Assembly: GCA_018061025.1 (NCBI GenBank)
Contig: JAGOUY010000010.1
Location: 15,298 to 70,869, forward strand
Reading direction: 5' to 3'
DNA length: 55,572 nt
Source: Patescibacteria group bacterium
Lineage (GTDB): Bacteria > Patescibacteriota > Patescibacteriia > 2-12-FULL-60-25
Shown here: piece by piece, positions 43,791 to 52,490 of the stretch
Layout: the number at the start of each line of letters is the position of its first letter
Position numbering within the stretch: the stretch's first letter is position 1
The notes under the pieces: model-generated
What the model saw: only the letters and a program-made list of their open reading frames with translations
The model's database searches: none
Told to the model about the DNA's origin: nothing
Program-made: the position numbers and the translations under genes

Positions 43791-45806
43791 TTAAAAAGCA
43801 CTCGAAGGAATTAACAACTCGGCTTTTCCGTCTCCCTCTAAATCTGCCAAGACAGGAAAAATCCCCGTTACAGACCTCGTCGCGCCAAGTGTAAAGGACG
43901 AGCGTAGGACACGCCCCCTAGTATACACCTGGATACGTGGGATTGCGCCTGGACCCGAGCCAACCACAATCTCATCTTGTCCATCTCCATCCACGTCCCC
44001 CACGGCTACCCGCGCCCCCGTCGTATCACTCGGTTCAAAGGCAAAAAATCCCCCACCCCATAATTGTCCATCCGTACGGAAGATGCGGATATGTGGACCG
44101 CCACCGGGACCAGGTGCCGTCACAATTTCATTCAACCCATCTCCATCTACATCCCCAATTGCAACCGATGCCCCTCCCGTAAACTCACGACGATACGCCA
44201 ACCATTGGCGGATAACCACCCCACGCGTATCAATCACGGCAACCGTGGCCGCAATTCCCTGAGAAGGCAGGGCCACAATCTCCCACTTCGCATCACGGTT
44301 AGTTTGTCCAACCGCAAACGAGATAGATCCTTTATAGCCCGTTCCAAACGGACGACTCGTGACCGTCTTCCCAGTTCCAAAACGAATCGAGACCACTCCA
44401 TTCTGAGCAGTAATCACATCTTGTACTCCATCTCGATCCATATCTACAACGGACACACCCGCACCTCCCGCCACATCATCACGATTCGCAAAGAACCCAT
44501 TCTGTGTTCGTGTCCCGTCTACAGTGTAAATCTGAAAAAACGTGCCGTTGGTAAAACTGGCTTCCCGAATGTTCTGCGCTTCTTTACGACGCAAGAGCAC
44601 AATCCCATCCTGCGGCGGAACCGTCACACTCGTCAAAATCTGGCCGCTATTCGTCGTTCGATCTTGCGTTCCCGTCAATCGCTCATGCTCCCCTGCCAAA
44701 GAAATCGTCTCTGCTTTATTCGTACTATTCACAAGTACAGTCCCAGCTGAATACTCGCGTGACCAAACCGCAGGATACGCACCCCTCTGTGGTCCTTTCA
44801 CAACCTTCGCCGCCGCGCGCGGGACTCCAATCGACACATCATACTCGTCATACCACCAGGTACGATCATGCCCGGCATCCCCCGCATCAAAGGAAAAATA
44901 GCCATCTGCAATCAGGGCACTCGTAAGCCCATAGCGCATTAAACGATAATCGTAAGGATTGTTCTGGTTATTCGTATTCGTATTCACGGCTGACAATTTT
45001 GGCGCAGGATTTTGCTCAAGCGCCCGTCGGAATTCCGTAAATGGCCACGCCCACCCATCACGGGGAAAATTCTCAAACAACGTCCCATTTGAGATGGACG
45101 CATAGGCTGCGCTCGAATTATTCATAATCAAATAATTCGACCCAATCGTCCGCCGTACATTTTGGATCAAGTTCCGCATTCCGGCTTGATACGCCTCATC
45201 ATTCTGCTTGGCCGGACGAATAACACGGTCCCCATCTAAATCCACATCCGTTCCCGCAAAGGGAGTGATCTCGGCATAGGCAGAATCTAAAAATACGCCA
45301 TCCCACAACCCAGTCGATAAAATTTGGTCACGGATAAAGGGACCGATAAACGTTTGCCAACGCTCCCCACTCGATTGCGGACCAAGATCCGTGGCATTCA
45401 AAATATAGTTCCCAGGCCACCACATAATCCGTTCCCCATTCGCTCGGTGCAAGTACCAGGCTTCCGGAATCGCATCGACCAATCTGCGTCCAGGAAAACT
45501 AACAGGATCATTCCCTCGGATCGTGGCAATCTCACTCGCGCTCACATAAGCCAATAATTTAATATTTGGGTTGAGACGCTTAATCTCGCGTAACTTACTT
45601 GGAAATCGTGCCTGTTGATCCATATCCAGGACCACAATATCCCACTTCGCGAGTTTGGCTGGATCATCTTCAGCGATCTGCCAATTAAAAAACAGGTTCA
45701 AAAGCTTGGGTGCCGCCTGCGTTCCGCGTGCCGCCCAGACAGGTGACCAAACCATCCCCGTCAGCAAGACGAGAGTCAGACAACCCGCCAAACGGCGTAG
45801 CCACAT
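43791..45806 (-). CDS. secreted GHL15-like glycoside hydrolase with FG-GAP/VCBS repeats
   Basis: 671 residues. Signal peptide (LAGCLTLVLLTGMVWSPVWA) then a TIM-barrel-like domain of about 330 residues resembling the hypothetical glycosidase family GHL15: LLNLFFNWQIAEDDPAKLAK, WDIVVLDMDQQARFPSKLRE, IKLLAYVSASEIATIRGNDP, GLWDGVFLDSAYAEITPF. After a beta linker come integrin-like FG-GAP/VCBS repeats with Ca-binding acids: VVDMDRDGVQDVITAQNG, IGDVDGDGLNEIVTAPGPGG, VGDVDGDGQDEIVVGSGPG, LADLEGDGKAELLIP. Catalysis is not proven; a DSAYAE stretch holds candidate acids. It probably binds or trims surface glycans. Confidence 0.75.
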   Translation of the reverse strand: MWLRRLAGCLTLVLLTGMVWSPVWAARGTQAAPKLLNLFFNWQIAEDDPAKLAKWDIVVLDMDQQARFPSKLREIKRLNPNIKLLAYVSASEIATIRGNDPVSFPGRRLVDAIPEAWYLHRANGERIMWWPGNYILNATDLGPQSSGERWQTFIGPFIRDQILSTGLWDGVFLDSAYAEITPFAGTDVDLDGDRVIRPAKQNDEAYQAGMRNLIQNVRRTIGSNYLIMNNSSAAYASISNGTLFENFPRDGWAWPFTEFRRALEQNPAPKLSAVNTNTNNQNNPYDYRLMRYGLTSALIADGYFSFDAGDAGHDRTWWYDEYDVSIGVPRAAAKVVKGPQRGAYPAVWSREYSAGTVLVNSTNKAETISLAGEHERLTGTQDRTTNSGQILTSVTVPPQDGIVLLRRKEAQNIREASFTNGTFFQIYTVDGTRTQNGFFANRDDVAGGAGVSVVDMDRDGVQDVITAQNGVVSIRFGTGKTVTSRPFGTGYKGSISFAVGQTNRDAKWEIVALPSQGIAATVAVIDTRGVVIRQWLAYRREFTGGASVAIGDVDGDGLNEIVTAPGPGGGPHIRIFRTDGQLWGGGFFAFEPSDTTGARVAVGDVDGDGQDEIVVGSGPGAIPRIQVYTRGRVLRSSFTLGATRSVTGIFPVLADLEGDGKAELLIPSSAF

Positions 45807-45857
45807 AATAATCAGGGAATATAGCAGAAATAGCGAACAAATTCAAGCGTATTGATT

Positions 45858-46008
45858 CCCCTCCTCCGGCGAGGAGGGGTAGGCCACACTCTATACATAT
45901 AACAAAATGGCCTAGGGGGAGGAGTTCCAAGAAAACCATGGTAGCCACGGGATACCCATTTCGTTGGGTTAGTACTCCTCCCCCTACCCCTCCTCGCCGG
46001 AGGAGGGG
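45858..46008. repeat. paired GC-rich palindromes
   Basis: Two 22-nt palindromes, CCCCTCCTC..GAGGAGGGG (45858-45879) and its counterpart at 45987-46008, face each other; with TAGG/CCTA they could also pair as a 26-bp outer stem. Inside are TAGGCCA/TGGCCTA, GGGGGAGGAGT/ACTCCTCCCCC and ACCC/GGGT stems. It starts 3 nt after the stop of the gene at 46012 (minus strand) and fills the gap to the GHL15-like gene. Confidence 0.75.
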
Positions 46009-46011
46009 AGC

Positions 46012-47235
46012 TTACGAAGCACCAGCTTCCCGATAAAATCCTTGTAGCTTCTCCAAATGCGTGGACCATAAAAACCGTTCCTTTATTTTCTCACGCGCCG
46101 CCTCCCCCATCTGTTGCCGCCCCACCTTAGAAACCGCTTGAAACCGCCGCAACACTCGTACCCAATCCTCAACATCTCCGGGCTTTGCCAAAAATCCCGT
46201 TTCTCCGTCCTCAATCAATTCTGGATTACCCCCAATCCGCGTCACAAGACAAGGCAACCCATCCGCCATCCCCTCCAAAATCGAAAGGGAAGCATTCTCA
46301 TACCAGATAGAAGGTGAAACAAGCGCTTCTGCCCGTGCCCGCAGTCCTCGCAACCCCTCACCCGTCTGAAACCCAACAAACTCAATATGCGTCACACCAC
46401 TTCCTCGTACCAGCGAACGCAATCGCTCTTCATCGGGTCCACGCCCCGCAATCTTCACCGGCAACTCCGGAATACGAATGGCCGCCTCCAAAAAAGATGC
46501 TAGTCCCTTCTCCGTCGCCAATCTCCCAGCATATAAAAGATACCCACCACCTCCCGTCATCGCGTCTGAAGGTAGCTCAACCGGGTTGGCGAGATGGCGT
46601 AATTTGCCCACAGGCTCTCCCCAGTCTTCCATTTTTTCCAACATGAACCGTGAGGGACAAAGGAATAACCGCACCGTTCGTTCATACGATTGCCGCGCCT
46701 TCGTCATCCCCATTTCAAGTGCCGCCAAGACATTCGGCACAAACCCTGAAGCCAAGCATCCATGCTTCACCGCTTCAAAATACTTGCCCCCCTTACACCG
46801 TTCGCACACCTCTCCTTCCGTAAACATACGATAGTTTGGACACGCCAACTTGTAATCATGCAAGGTCTGTACGCATGGAATTCCTGCTTCACGGATCGGC
46901 GCTAAAATCGAGGTCGATAGATGATGATAGATATTATGGAGATGAATGACATCCGGACGCTGCATGCGAATCATCTCCTGCAATGAATGCTGCGCTTCAC
47001 GGTTCCACAAAAAACGAATGGCTTTTTCCGCATCTTCACGCACCCCCTCAGACCGACTCAAATCAAAGCGCTCCACAAAATACTTCGAATCCGCCGTTGG
47101 CACATTCTTGGGATCACGGGTCGATAAAATATGCGTCTCATGCCCAAGCACTTCTTGTCGTTGCATGACTTGATGCAAATAAATATCCACCCCATCACTC
47201 AAGTCAAAAAATTTGTTTATATGGAGAATACGCAT
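46012..47235 (-). CDS. GT4 glycosyltransferase
   Basis: The ATG at 47235 (MRILHINKFFDLSDGVD) gives 407 residues. GT-B fold: N-terminal acceptor half with RPDVIHLHNIYHHLSTSILA and a Cys-rich insert (CPNYRMFTEGEVCERCKGGK, HGC), found in a subset of GT4 enzymes. The C-terminal donor half has LLYAGRLATEKGLASFLEAA and the E-x7-E region YENASLSILEGMADGLPCLV. It transfers a sugar from a nucleotide sugar during surface glycan assembly. Donor and acceptor cannot be told. Confidence 0.9.
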   Translation of the reverse strand: MRILHINKFFDLSDGVDIYLHQVMQRQEVLGHETHILSTRDPKNVPTADSKYFVERFDLSRSEGVREDAEKAIRFLWNREAQHSLQEMIRMQRPDVIHLHNIYHHLSTSILAPIREAGIPCVQTLHDYKLACPNYRMFTEGEVCERCKGGKYFEAVKHGCLASGFVPNVLAALEMGMTKARQSYERTVRLFLCPSRFMLEKMEDWGEPVGKLRHLANPVELPSDAMTGGGGYLLYAGRLATEKGLASFLEAAIRIPELPVKIAGRGPDEERLRSLVRGSGVTHIEFVGFQTGEGLRGLRARAEALVSPSIWYENASLSILEGMADGLPCLVTRIGGNPELIEDGETGFLAKPGDVEDWVRVLRRFQAVSKVGRQQMGEAAREKIKERFLWSTHLEKLQGFYREAGAS

Positions 47236-47270
47236 AGTTCTTTTTTTATATCTTGTGACCATACTTACTT

Positions 47271-47378
47271 CTGTCACCCCCTCGAAGGAGGGGGCCTAGC
47301 CCAGACGGGTCGATCGAGGGCACGTCGTTCGCGAACGACAGTGCCGAGGCTGAGCCCCCGTCTTCACGGGGGTAACAG
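47271..47378. repeat. palindromic repeat sharing 27 bases with 18725-18751
   Basis: CTGTCACCCCC at 47271 faces GGGGGTAACAG ending at 47378. Inside are CCCCCTC/GAGGGGG-type and CCCCCGT/ACGGGGG hairpins and the 27-nt hairpin 47319-47345, the exact reverse complement of 18725-18751. It separates two glycosyltransferase genes. Confidence 0.8.
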
Positions 47379-47403
47379 AAAAATAAGATCACAGAGAAGT
47401 TTA

Positions 47404-48480
47404 CTATTTTTTCTTCAAAAGAAGCCTCTGGTATAGCTCCGCATACTCTTCCACCATTCGTTCAATCGAACACTGTTCCTGCACAATGTGATGAGCTTGC
47501 TGAGCCCGCTCAAACGCCGCCCGAGGATCATACATAACCGTCTGGAGAACCTGAGTCCATACACGCGCATCCGCATCTTGGGGGACAAACGTCATCGCTT
47601 CCTCCGGAAACAATTCTCGCACGGCAGGCAGCTCACTCGTAATGACTGGCAGTCCCACCGCCGCCGCTTCTAAAACGGCTAGCCCCTGACCCTCCAGACG
47701 CGACGCGAACAAACACACATCCGCCTGTAACAAATGAAGACGAATATCGGCAACAGAACCAACGAATTGGACACGTGCCCGCAAACGCAAGCGATCCACC
47801 ATTTGCTCCAATCGCCAGCGCTCTGGCCCATCCCCTGCCACCACCAAATGCCACGGCTCACGAATTCCCGCTAAGGCAGTAATAATGAGGTCAACTCGCT
47901 TGTCCGGCACTAATCGCCCCACCACAATAAAACGCTGCAACCTCCGCTCCACCTGTAGAGATTCCAAGGTGCGTGCCACCTCCACTCCCAAACGGATTAC
48001 TTCAACCGCCTGGGTTCGTCGATACACCTGAGAAAGATGCTTGCGCACCGTATCCGAAATACATACAACCGTATCTGCTCGACGCAACATCTGCCCTCGC
48101 AGCCAACCCTTTACCCACGCCTGCTGCTGCACATCATGTATCGTCGCAACCCAAGGCCGGACTCCCAGACGAAGAGCCGCCATCCCTCCCCAAATATCTC
48201 CCCCTAAATGCGTATGCAAAACACTCGGCCAATGGTTACGTAATTCACGCTGGAGAAATTGCAATGACTGTCGCCGAGCATGAGATGCTACCTGCGGACC
48301 AATCGCAAGCGGAATCCCTGCCTCACGAAAATCTTTTGCCATGACACCCCCACCTCCTGCAGCCACCACACGCACCCGAAACCCATGCAGAGGCAAACGC
48401 TGAGCCAACGCCAATACCATCCGTTCCGCACCAGCACGGTCAAGCTTCCATAATATCTGTGTAACAAGAGGATGAGCCAT
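47404..48480 (-). CDS. GT4 glycosyltransferase
   Basis: 358 residues, GT-B fold. N-terminal half: LWKLDRAGAERMVLALAQRL (AGAE.. acceptor loop), SVLHTHLGGDIWGGMAALRL, VATIHDVQQQAWVKGWL. C-terminal half: FIVVGRLVPDKRVDLIITAL, VVAGDGPERWRLEQMVDRL, then SRLEGQGLAVLEAAAVGLPV with the E-x7-E. It starts 6 nt before the O-antigen-ligase gene's stop side (gap 48481-48486), so it shares that transcript. Specificity unknown. Confidence 0.92.
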   Translation of the reverse strand: MAHPLVTQILWKLDRAGAERMVLALAQRLPLHGFRVRVVAAGGGGVMAKDFREAGIPLAIGPQVASHARRQSLQFLQRELRNHWPSVLHTHLGGDIWGGMAALRLGVRPWVATIHDVQQQAWVKGWLRGQMLRRADTVVCISDTVRKHLSQVYRRTQAVEVIRLGVEVARTLESLQVERRLQRFIVVGRLVPDKRVDLIITALAGIREPWHLVVAGDGPERWRLEQMVDRLRLRARVQFVGSVADIRLHLLQADVCLFASRLEGQGLAVLEAAAVGLPVITSELPAVRELFPEEAMTFVPQDADARVWTQVLQTVMYDPRAAFERAQQAHHIVQEQCSIERMVEEYAELYQRLLLKKK

Positions 48481-48486
48481 ACACGG

Positions 48487-49935
48487 TTATGTCCTCAAAA
48501 AATCCGGATCCCGCCGAGCCACATGCGTATGCAAAAGACGTATCCCCGCCAACAACAACCCTACCGAAATCCAGACACGCGGCGACCACAAAGATGTGCT
48601 AAAAAATTGATAGGTAAGCGCCCCTATCACACTTGCAACAAGACAGAGAAACCACCGAGCCTCATGCGAATCAGACAGCAGGCGTCGCCACTGCCCCCGC
48701 ACCAAAGAAATAAGGGACCAAAACGTAAACACTAAGGCGCCTAGACCTACTAACCCCGTTTCTGCTCCCATTTTTTGCCACATCCCATGCGCATCCTCTG
48801 CCGTTCCAAACTCAACGGTGAAAGCCCAAATATGCGATAGTCGCTCACGAAACATCCCTGCCCCCACCCCAACCCACGGACTGTCACGAAAGAAATTCCA
48901 TGCGACTTGTAAAAGCAAACTCCTCGCAGAGGTAGAATCCGCAACTCCCACGCCTAAAGAAAACCAGGCCATGTAAAGGGCAAACGGGAGAAGAAAGAGG
49001 CCTGACAAGACAAGCACGCGCACATGCGCACGTATCCAATCGCGCCAGACAAACAAGGCAAGAAAAAAGACCTGGACCGCAACCACAAGCCACGCCGCCC
49101 GAGCAAAGGTAAGGAGTGCTACCGCCCAAAAAACCATCGACGTCGCATAATATATACGACGCAGCCACGCCTCCGAGGCACGCATCGCCAGCGCCAAGGC
49201 CAACGGAGCCGCTAACACCATGAGTTCCGCGAGCGCGTGATGGTTGCCCCCTAACGGATTCAACCCAAATAACGTAAGTGGATGTGCGCGATACAATCCA
49301 AGGGTATCTCCCCCTACCATAAACAAAGAGCGCACTCCATCAAGAGCAAACCAAGCCGATATGAGTACAAGCGCCAAACAGGCTTCATCCATGCGTCGCC
49401 AGGAGCGCACAAAATTGGCTGGCAAGACAACTGCGGCTAAATACACAAACAAGACGGGGCGAAGCGTATATTTAATCACCATGACGGGATCAGGCAACGC
49501 AGGCGAAAAAACCGATAAGAAATGTGCACCAATAAGGGCGGCAAACCCTAGACTCAATGGCAACCACGGTCGCGCCACTCCTTGCGCCTTTGTGTCACGC
49601 AACGTCACAAGACGCAAGGCCCAACCCAACATCACGACCAGCGTCACAAGCTCCCCCAACGAAACCTCAATCGCCGTCCCAAACGCACGCTCACCAAACT
49701 GCAAGGTACCCGTAGAAATCGGGACAATAATCCCCGTTAAAAGCAAACTGCAAAACGCGACATACAAGCTTCCAAATGGAAATCGCCACACGAACAAGAT
49801 CGCAACCAAAAATCCCAATCCCAAGGCAATACTTAAGGAAAATCCGCTCACCGCCAAAAATGCGATCACCGCCAAGACTAAAAAAATCGCCCAACTTACC
49901 GTGAGCCATGAAGAAGGAACGGAAGGCCATTTCAT
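48487..49935 (-). CDS. O-antigen ligase/polymerase family protein
   Basis: 482 residues with eleven or so hydrophobic helices. The diagnostic large outside loop is near residues 345-400: LLLQVAWNFFRDSPWVGVGA, GMFRERLSHIWAF, then DAHGMWQKMGAETGLVGLGA. The pattern W..F..SPW.GVG...F..H followed by ETG..G belongs to Wzy_C/WaaL. It joins or polymerises lipid-linked glycan at the outer membrane face. It lies at the head of a run with two GT4 genes, and is the second such protein of the window (the first at 17578). Confidence 0.85.
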   Translation of the reverse strand: MKWPSVPSSWLTVSWAIFLVLAVIAFLAVSGFSLSIALGLGFLVAILFVWRFPFGSLYVAFCSLLLTGIIVPISTGTLQFGERAFGTAIEVSLGELVTLVVMLGWALRLVTLRDTKAQGVARPWLPLSLGFAALIGAHFLSVFSPALPDPVMVIKYTLRPVLFVYLAAVVLPANFVRSWRRMDEACLALVLISAWFALDGVRSLFMVGGDTLGLYRAHPLTLFGLNPLGGNHHALAELMVLAAPLALALAMRASEAWLRRIYYATSMVFWAVALLTFARAAWLVVAVQVFFLALFVWRDWIRAHVRVLVLSGLFLLPFALYMAWFSLGVGVADSTSARSLLLQVAWNFFRDSPWVGVGAGMFRERLSHIWAFTVEFGTAEDAHGMWQKMGAETGLVGLGALVFTFWSLISLVRGQWRRLLSDSHEARWFLCLVASVIGALTYQFFSTSLWSPRVWISVGLLLAGIRLLHTHVARRDPDFLRT

Positions 49936-50017
49936 TAGCGGTAGAATAGCACACGGTTATCAAATGCCGATATCACCTTCCGCGGTTCAACTATTTTTTA
50001 GAAAAGCCATACCTACG

Positions 50018-50026
50018 TGATATAAT
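50018..50026 (+). promoter_or_regulatory. extended -10 promoter of the 50032 RNA
   Basis: TGATATAAT is a perfect TGnTATAAT extended -10 element. A weak -35 (TTAGAA, 49998-50003) is 17 nt upstream. Initiation would fall at about 50032, the first paired base of the RNA. Confidence 0.75.
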
Positions 50027-50031
50027 CCGCC

Positions 50032-50326
50032 GGCACGAAAAGACACACGCAACGTCCGGGGATAACACGAGGTAGTGCTGGGCCAGATAGGTAAACATGG
50101 TATGGGGCAGGAGAGACCCTATGCACATGAGCCGACGCCCAGGGGAGAACTCCCCAACTCAACACACCCGAAGATGCTGGCGCACATGACCGCGCGTTCA
50201 GGACAGAAGTCCTAATGAACAGGGGTTACCCCTCAGACATCCTTCGACCTCAGGAACCTCATATCCCGTGCTGGTCGTCGGGAAAGAAGCCTATATGAAA
50301 GTGGCTCAGTCGGAGCGTGTCGTGCC
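50032..50326 (+). ncRNA. unidentified structured RNA, about 295 nt
   Basis: The ends pair: GGCACG (50032-50037) with CGTGCC (50321-50326), extended by ACACG (50045-50049) with CGTGT (50316-50320). Internal hairpins include GGGGAGAACTCCCC (50143-50156), GGAC(AGAA)GTCC (50201-50212), AGGGG(TTA)CCCCT (50221-50233), ATGGGG/CCCTAT, and TCATAT/ATATGA around CCCG/CGGG. No reading frame fits. I looked for RNase P, tmRNA and SRP signatures and found none that hold. The stretch from 50327 to 50426 adds a further long hairpin and the terminator of the opposite gene. Identity unknown. Confidence 0.6.
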
Positions 50327-50385
50327 TCTCGTGTGTCGTCGTTACTTCCTCCGCCCCGTTGCGCATTGCAGCGGCGGTGGGTAAG

Positions 50386-50412
50386 AAAAAAAGAGAGACG
50401 ACGAATGGTCTC
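50386..50412 (-). terminator. terminator of the TrmB-type gene
   Basis: Minus strand GAGAC, 8-nt loop, GTCTC, then TCTTTTTTT. It is 43 nt after the stop codon at 50455. Confidence 0.65.
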
Positions 50413-50426
50413 ACATGCTTGAACTT

Positions 50427-50454
50427 GTAGCGCCTCTTCCCTGAGAGGCGCTAC
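50427..50454 (-). other. hairpin abutting the TrmB-type stop codon
   Basis: GTAGCGCCTCT pairs with AGAGGCGCTAC over a 6-nt loop. It begins directly after the TAA on the minus strand and has no T run. It may protect the mRNA 3' end or act with the terminator at 50386-50412. Confidence 0.6.
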
Positions 50455-51228
50455 TTAATTCCCAAACGGGGCTTGATACGGAGTCGCTGTCATCCAAGCA
50501 CTTTCAAATAACGCTTGAAAAACAGCCGTAATCTCTGGATGGTTTACCATAATCCCCATCCCGTCCGCATGGGTCGTGAGAATACACATCTTATGCCCAG
50601 CCACGAACAACGATCCCCTAAAGGGACAACGCTGAAAATCTAATAAACGAATTTCAAATGAATCCGGATCACGCGGAGGAAAAGAAACTCCCGGTTTAAT
50701 CGCAACAAGCGCCCGCGCGCCCCGAATATGTCGAGTCAACTTAATACGCTCCTCTTGTTTAAGTGCAGCCACGCGCAACATGTCTTCATCCAATGCAAAA
50801 ATCTCAGAAATTGGGGCTCGTGTCGCCCAAATTTCTTCACGTGCTGCCTGAAGAGCGTCAGCTCCTTCAAAAAATCGCACGCGTGGCGCCGGATCTGCAA
50901 CCTGAAACAGCGCCATGAGAGAAGGAAGTGCCTCCATAATCTTATTCCTCCCATCCTCCACGCGACGAACCGCATCATCCACCAAACGTGTTAACCGATC
51001 CGGTGGCTCCGCCACAAAACACTGCTTTCCGCGCGCTTCCACCGAAGATACCAACCCACGCTTCTGCAATGACGCTAACGCCAAATAGGCCGTCGAACGA
51101 TTCACCTTTGCCCGTTCAGCCAAAACTTGAGGCGTAGCAGACCCCGTCTGCAATAATGCCAAATAAATATTCGCCTCTTTTTCAGACAGCCCCGCCGCCC
51201 CCAAATGCGAACGCAACGTATCCAACAT
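50455..51228 (-). CDS. TrmB-family transcriptional regulator
   Basis: The ATG at 51228 has an SD (GGAG, 6 nt away) and gives 257 residues. An N-terminal winged helix: LGAAGLSEKEANIYLALLQT, TPQVLAERAKVNRSTAYLAL, ASLQKRGLVSSVEARGKQCF. A helical linker (AVRRVEDGRNKIMEAL) follows, then a C-terminal sensor domain (FFEGADALQAAREEIWATRA, FVAGHKMCILTTHADG). TrmB-type proteins are mostly sugar sensors in archaea and are frequent in CPR. It starts 2 nt after the stop of a GT4 gene, so it may report on glycan precursor state. Confidence 0.85.
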   Translation of the reverse strand: MLDTLRSHLGAAGLSEKEANIYLALLQTGSATPQVLAERAKVNRSTAYLALASLQKRGLVSSVEARGKQCFVAEPPDRLTRLVDDAVRRVEDGRNKIMEALPSLMALFQVADPAPRVRFFEGADALQAAREEIWATRAPISEIFALDEDMLRVAALKQEERIKLTRHIRGARALVAIKPGVSFPPRDPDSFEIRLLDFQRCPFRGSLFVAGHKMCILTTHADGMGIMVNHPEITAVFQALFESAWMTATPYQAPFGN

Positions 51229-51230
51229 AC

Positions 51231-52382
51231 CTAGCTCCACTCGGTTAAAGCACTAAACGTCTGCCCTGCCGCCTGCTCCCAGGTGTAACGTCGGCTCCAC
51301 TCCATCGCTGCACGGGCGCGTTTCTCCTGCTCTGAATCGGGATGCAGAACAACCGCCATTTGCTTAACCAAATCGTACACATTGGTCGGATCAAACCACA
51401 GCACATGATCTTCTCCCGCTACCTCAGGTAACGAAGCAACCTTTGAACAAATGACCGGACAGCCTGTCGCCATCGCTTCCACAATCGGAATGCCAAATCC
51501 TTCATACCACGCTGGATGGATAAGCGCGGCGGCGGAAGAAAGAAGGGCAATTTTTTCTTCTTCATTCACATACCCTGTCACATGGATCATTTCACGAATT
51601 GGGCTTTTGGCGATTAATCGCTCCACCTCTTCATATCCCGCTCCTGGCTGTCCAACCAATACCAATCGAAACGGATCCCCCACCCCACGGCGATCTTTGA
51701 ACTTTTCAAACGCCTCAATCACCACCTTCTCAAAGGCTTTAATGATCATCCCGACATTCTTTTTTAACTCAATCCGACCAATATACAAGAAAAACGGTTT
51801 GGGAATTTGGAAACGCTCTAAGACACGCTGCATATCCGCTGCGTCACGACGATAATACCGATCATGATCAATCCCAGGATAGATAACCTGAATCTGATCC
51901 GGCGACGCCTTAAACGTTTCCACAATTTCCTGTTTAGAAAATTCCGACACCGTCAAAATCCGTGAAGCGCGCTTCACAATATCGCGCGTGGTCCATTCAT
52001 GATAGGCACGCTGGATTGGCTTATATAAATCCGGCAACCGACGAAACCCTACATCGTGGATCACGACAACCGTCTTCTTCGGGATCACGCGTGGCAAAAC
52101 ATGTGAAGGCACATACAACACATCCGGTGGCCGACGCTGCATCTCAAGGGATAAACACCCTTGCGTCCATAAATACTTCGGCGGCCAAGGCAACGCCACC
52201 TCATGCCAAGCGGGCGGGCCAATCTCAAGCCCATGCGTAAGCGGTGTATTCCCATACAACAACCACGAATGCTGATCCGCCTCTGGCAAGCGCTTAAGAT
52301 GCTGGATCATGTGATATCCATACCACTCCACCCCGGTCTTCTGAGGACGATTCGCACGCGAAGCTTCAATGCCAATGACCAT
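51231..52382 (-). CDS. GT4 glycosyltransferase, mannosyltransferase-like
   Basis: 383 residues, GT-B fold. MVIGIEASRANRPQKTGVEW (glycine-rich acceptor loop), PDVLYVPSHVLPRVIPKKTV, VVVIHDVGFRRLPDLYKP and SRILTVSEFSKQEIVETFKA in the N-half. The C-half has FFLYIGRIELKKNVGMIIKA and HPAWYEGFGIPIVEAMATGC with the E-x7-E donor motif. It resembles WbaZ/WsaF-like mannosyl- or rhamnosyltransferases. It is translated together with the TrmB-type regulator downstream. Confidence 0.92.
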   Translation of the reverse strand: MVIGIEASRANRPQKTGVEWYGYHMIQHLKRLPEADQHSWLLYGNTPLTHGLEIGPPAWHEVALPWPPKYLWTQGCLSLEMQRRPPDVLYVPSHVLPRVIPKKTVVVIHDVGFRRLPDLYKPIQRAYHEWTTRDIVKRASRILTVSEFSKQEIVETFKASPDQIQVIYPGIDHDRYYRRDAADMQRVLERFQIPKPFFLYIGRIELKKNVGMIIKAFEKVVIEAFEKFKDRRGVGDPFRLVLVGQPGAGYEEVERLIAKSPIREMIHVTGYVNEEEKIALLSSAAALIHPAWYEGFGIPIVEAMATGCPVICSKVASLPEVAGEDHVLWFDPTNVYDLVKQMAVVLHPDSEQEKRARAAMEWSRRYTWEQAAGQTFSALTEWS

Positions 52383-52490
52383 ATTGAAAGAGTATACAGG
52401 AGGAGGCGTCAGGCGTCAGGGATGAGACGTGAAGGACAATGCCTATCTAGTCAGGCACAGGATTGAAAAAGAATAGAAAGGAGGTATCTT

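Noticed and set aside
45858..46008. Member of the A-H element family
   Set aside because: Each arm is itself a complete palindrome, so the long outer stem may be an accident of two facing copies; kept as a separate repeat pair.
50032..50326. RNase P RNA, tmRNA or SRP RNA
   Set aside because: A GAGGTAGTGCTGGGC stretch faintly resembles the RNase P CR-I region, but the matching 3' ACAGAA..GGCTTA region is missing. There is no tRNA-like end or tag frame for tmRNA and no GGAAGCAGCC-type SRP loop.
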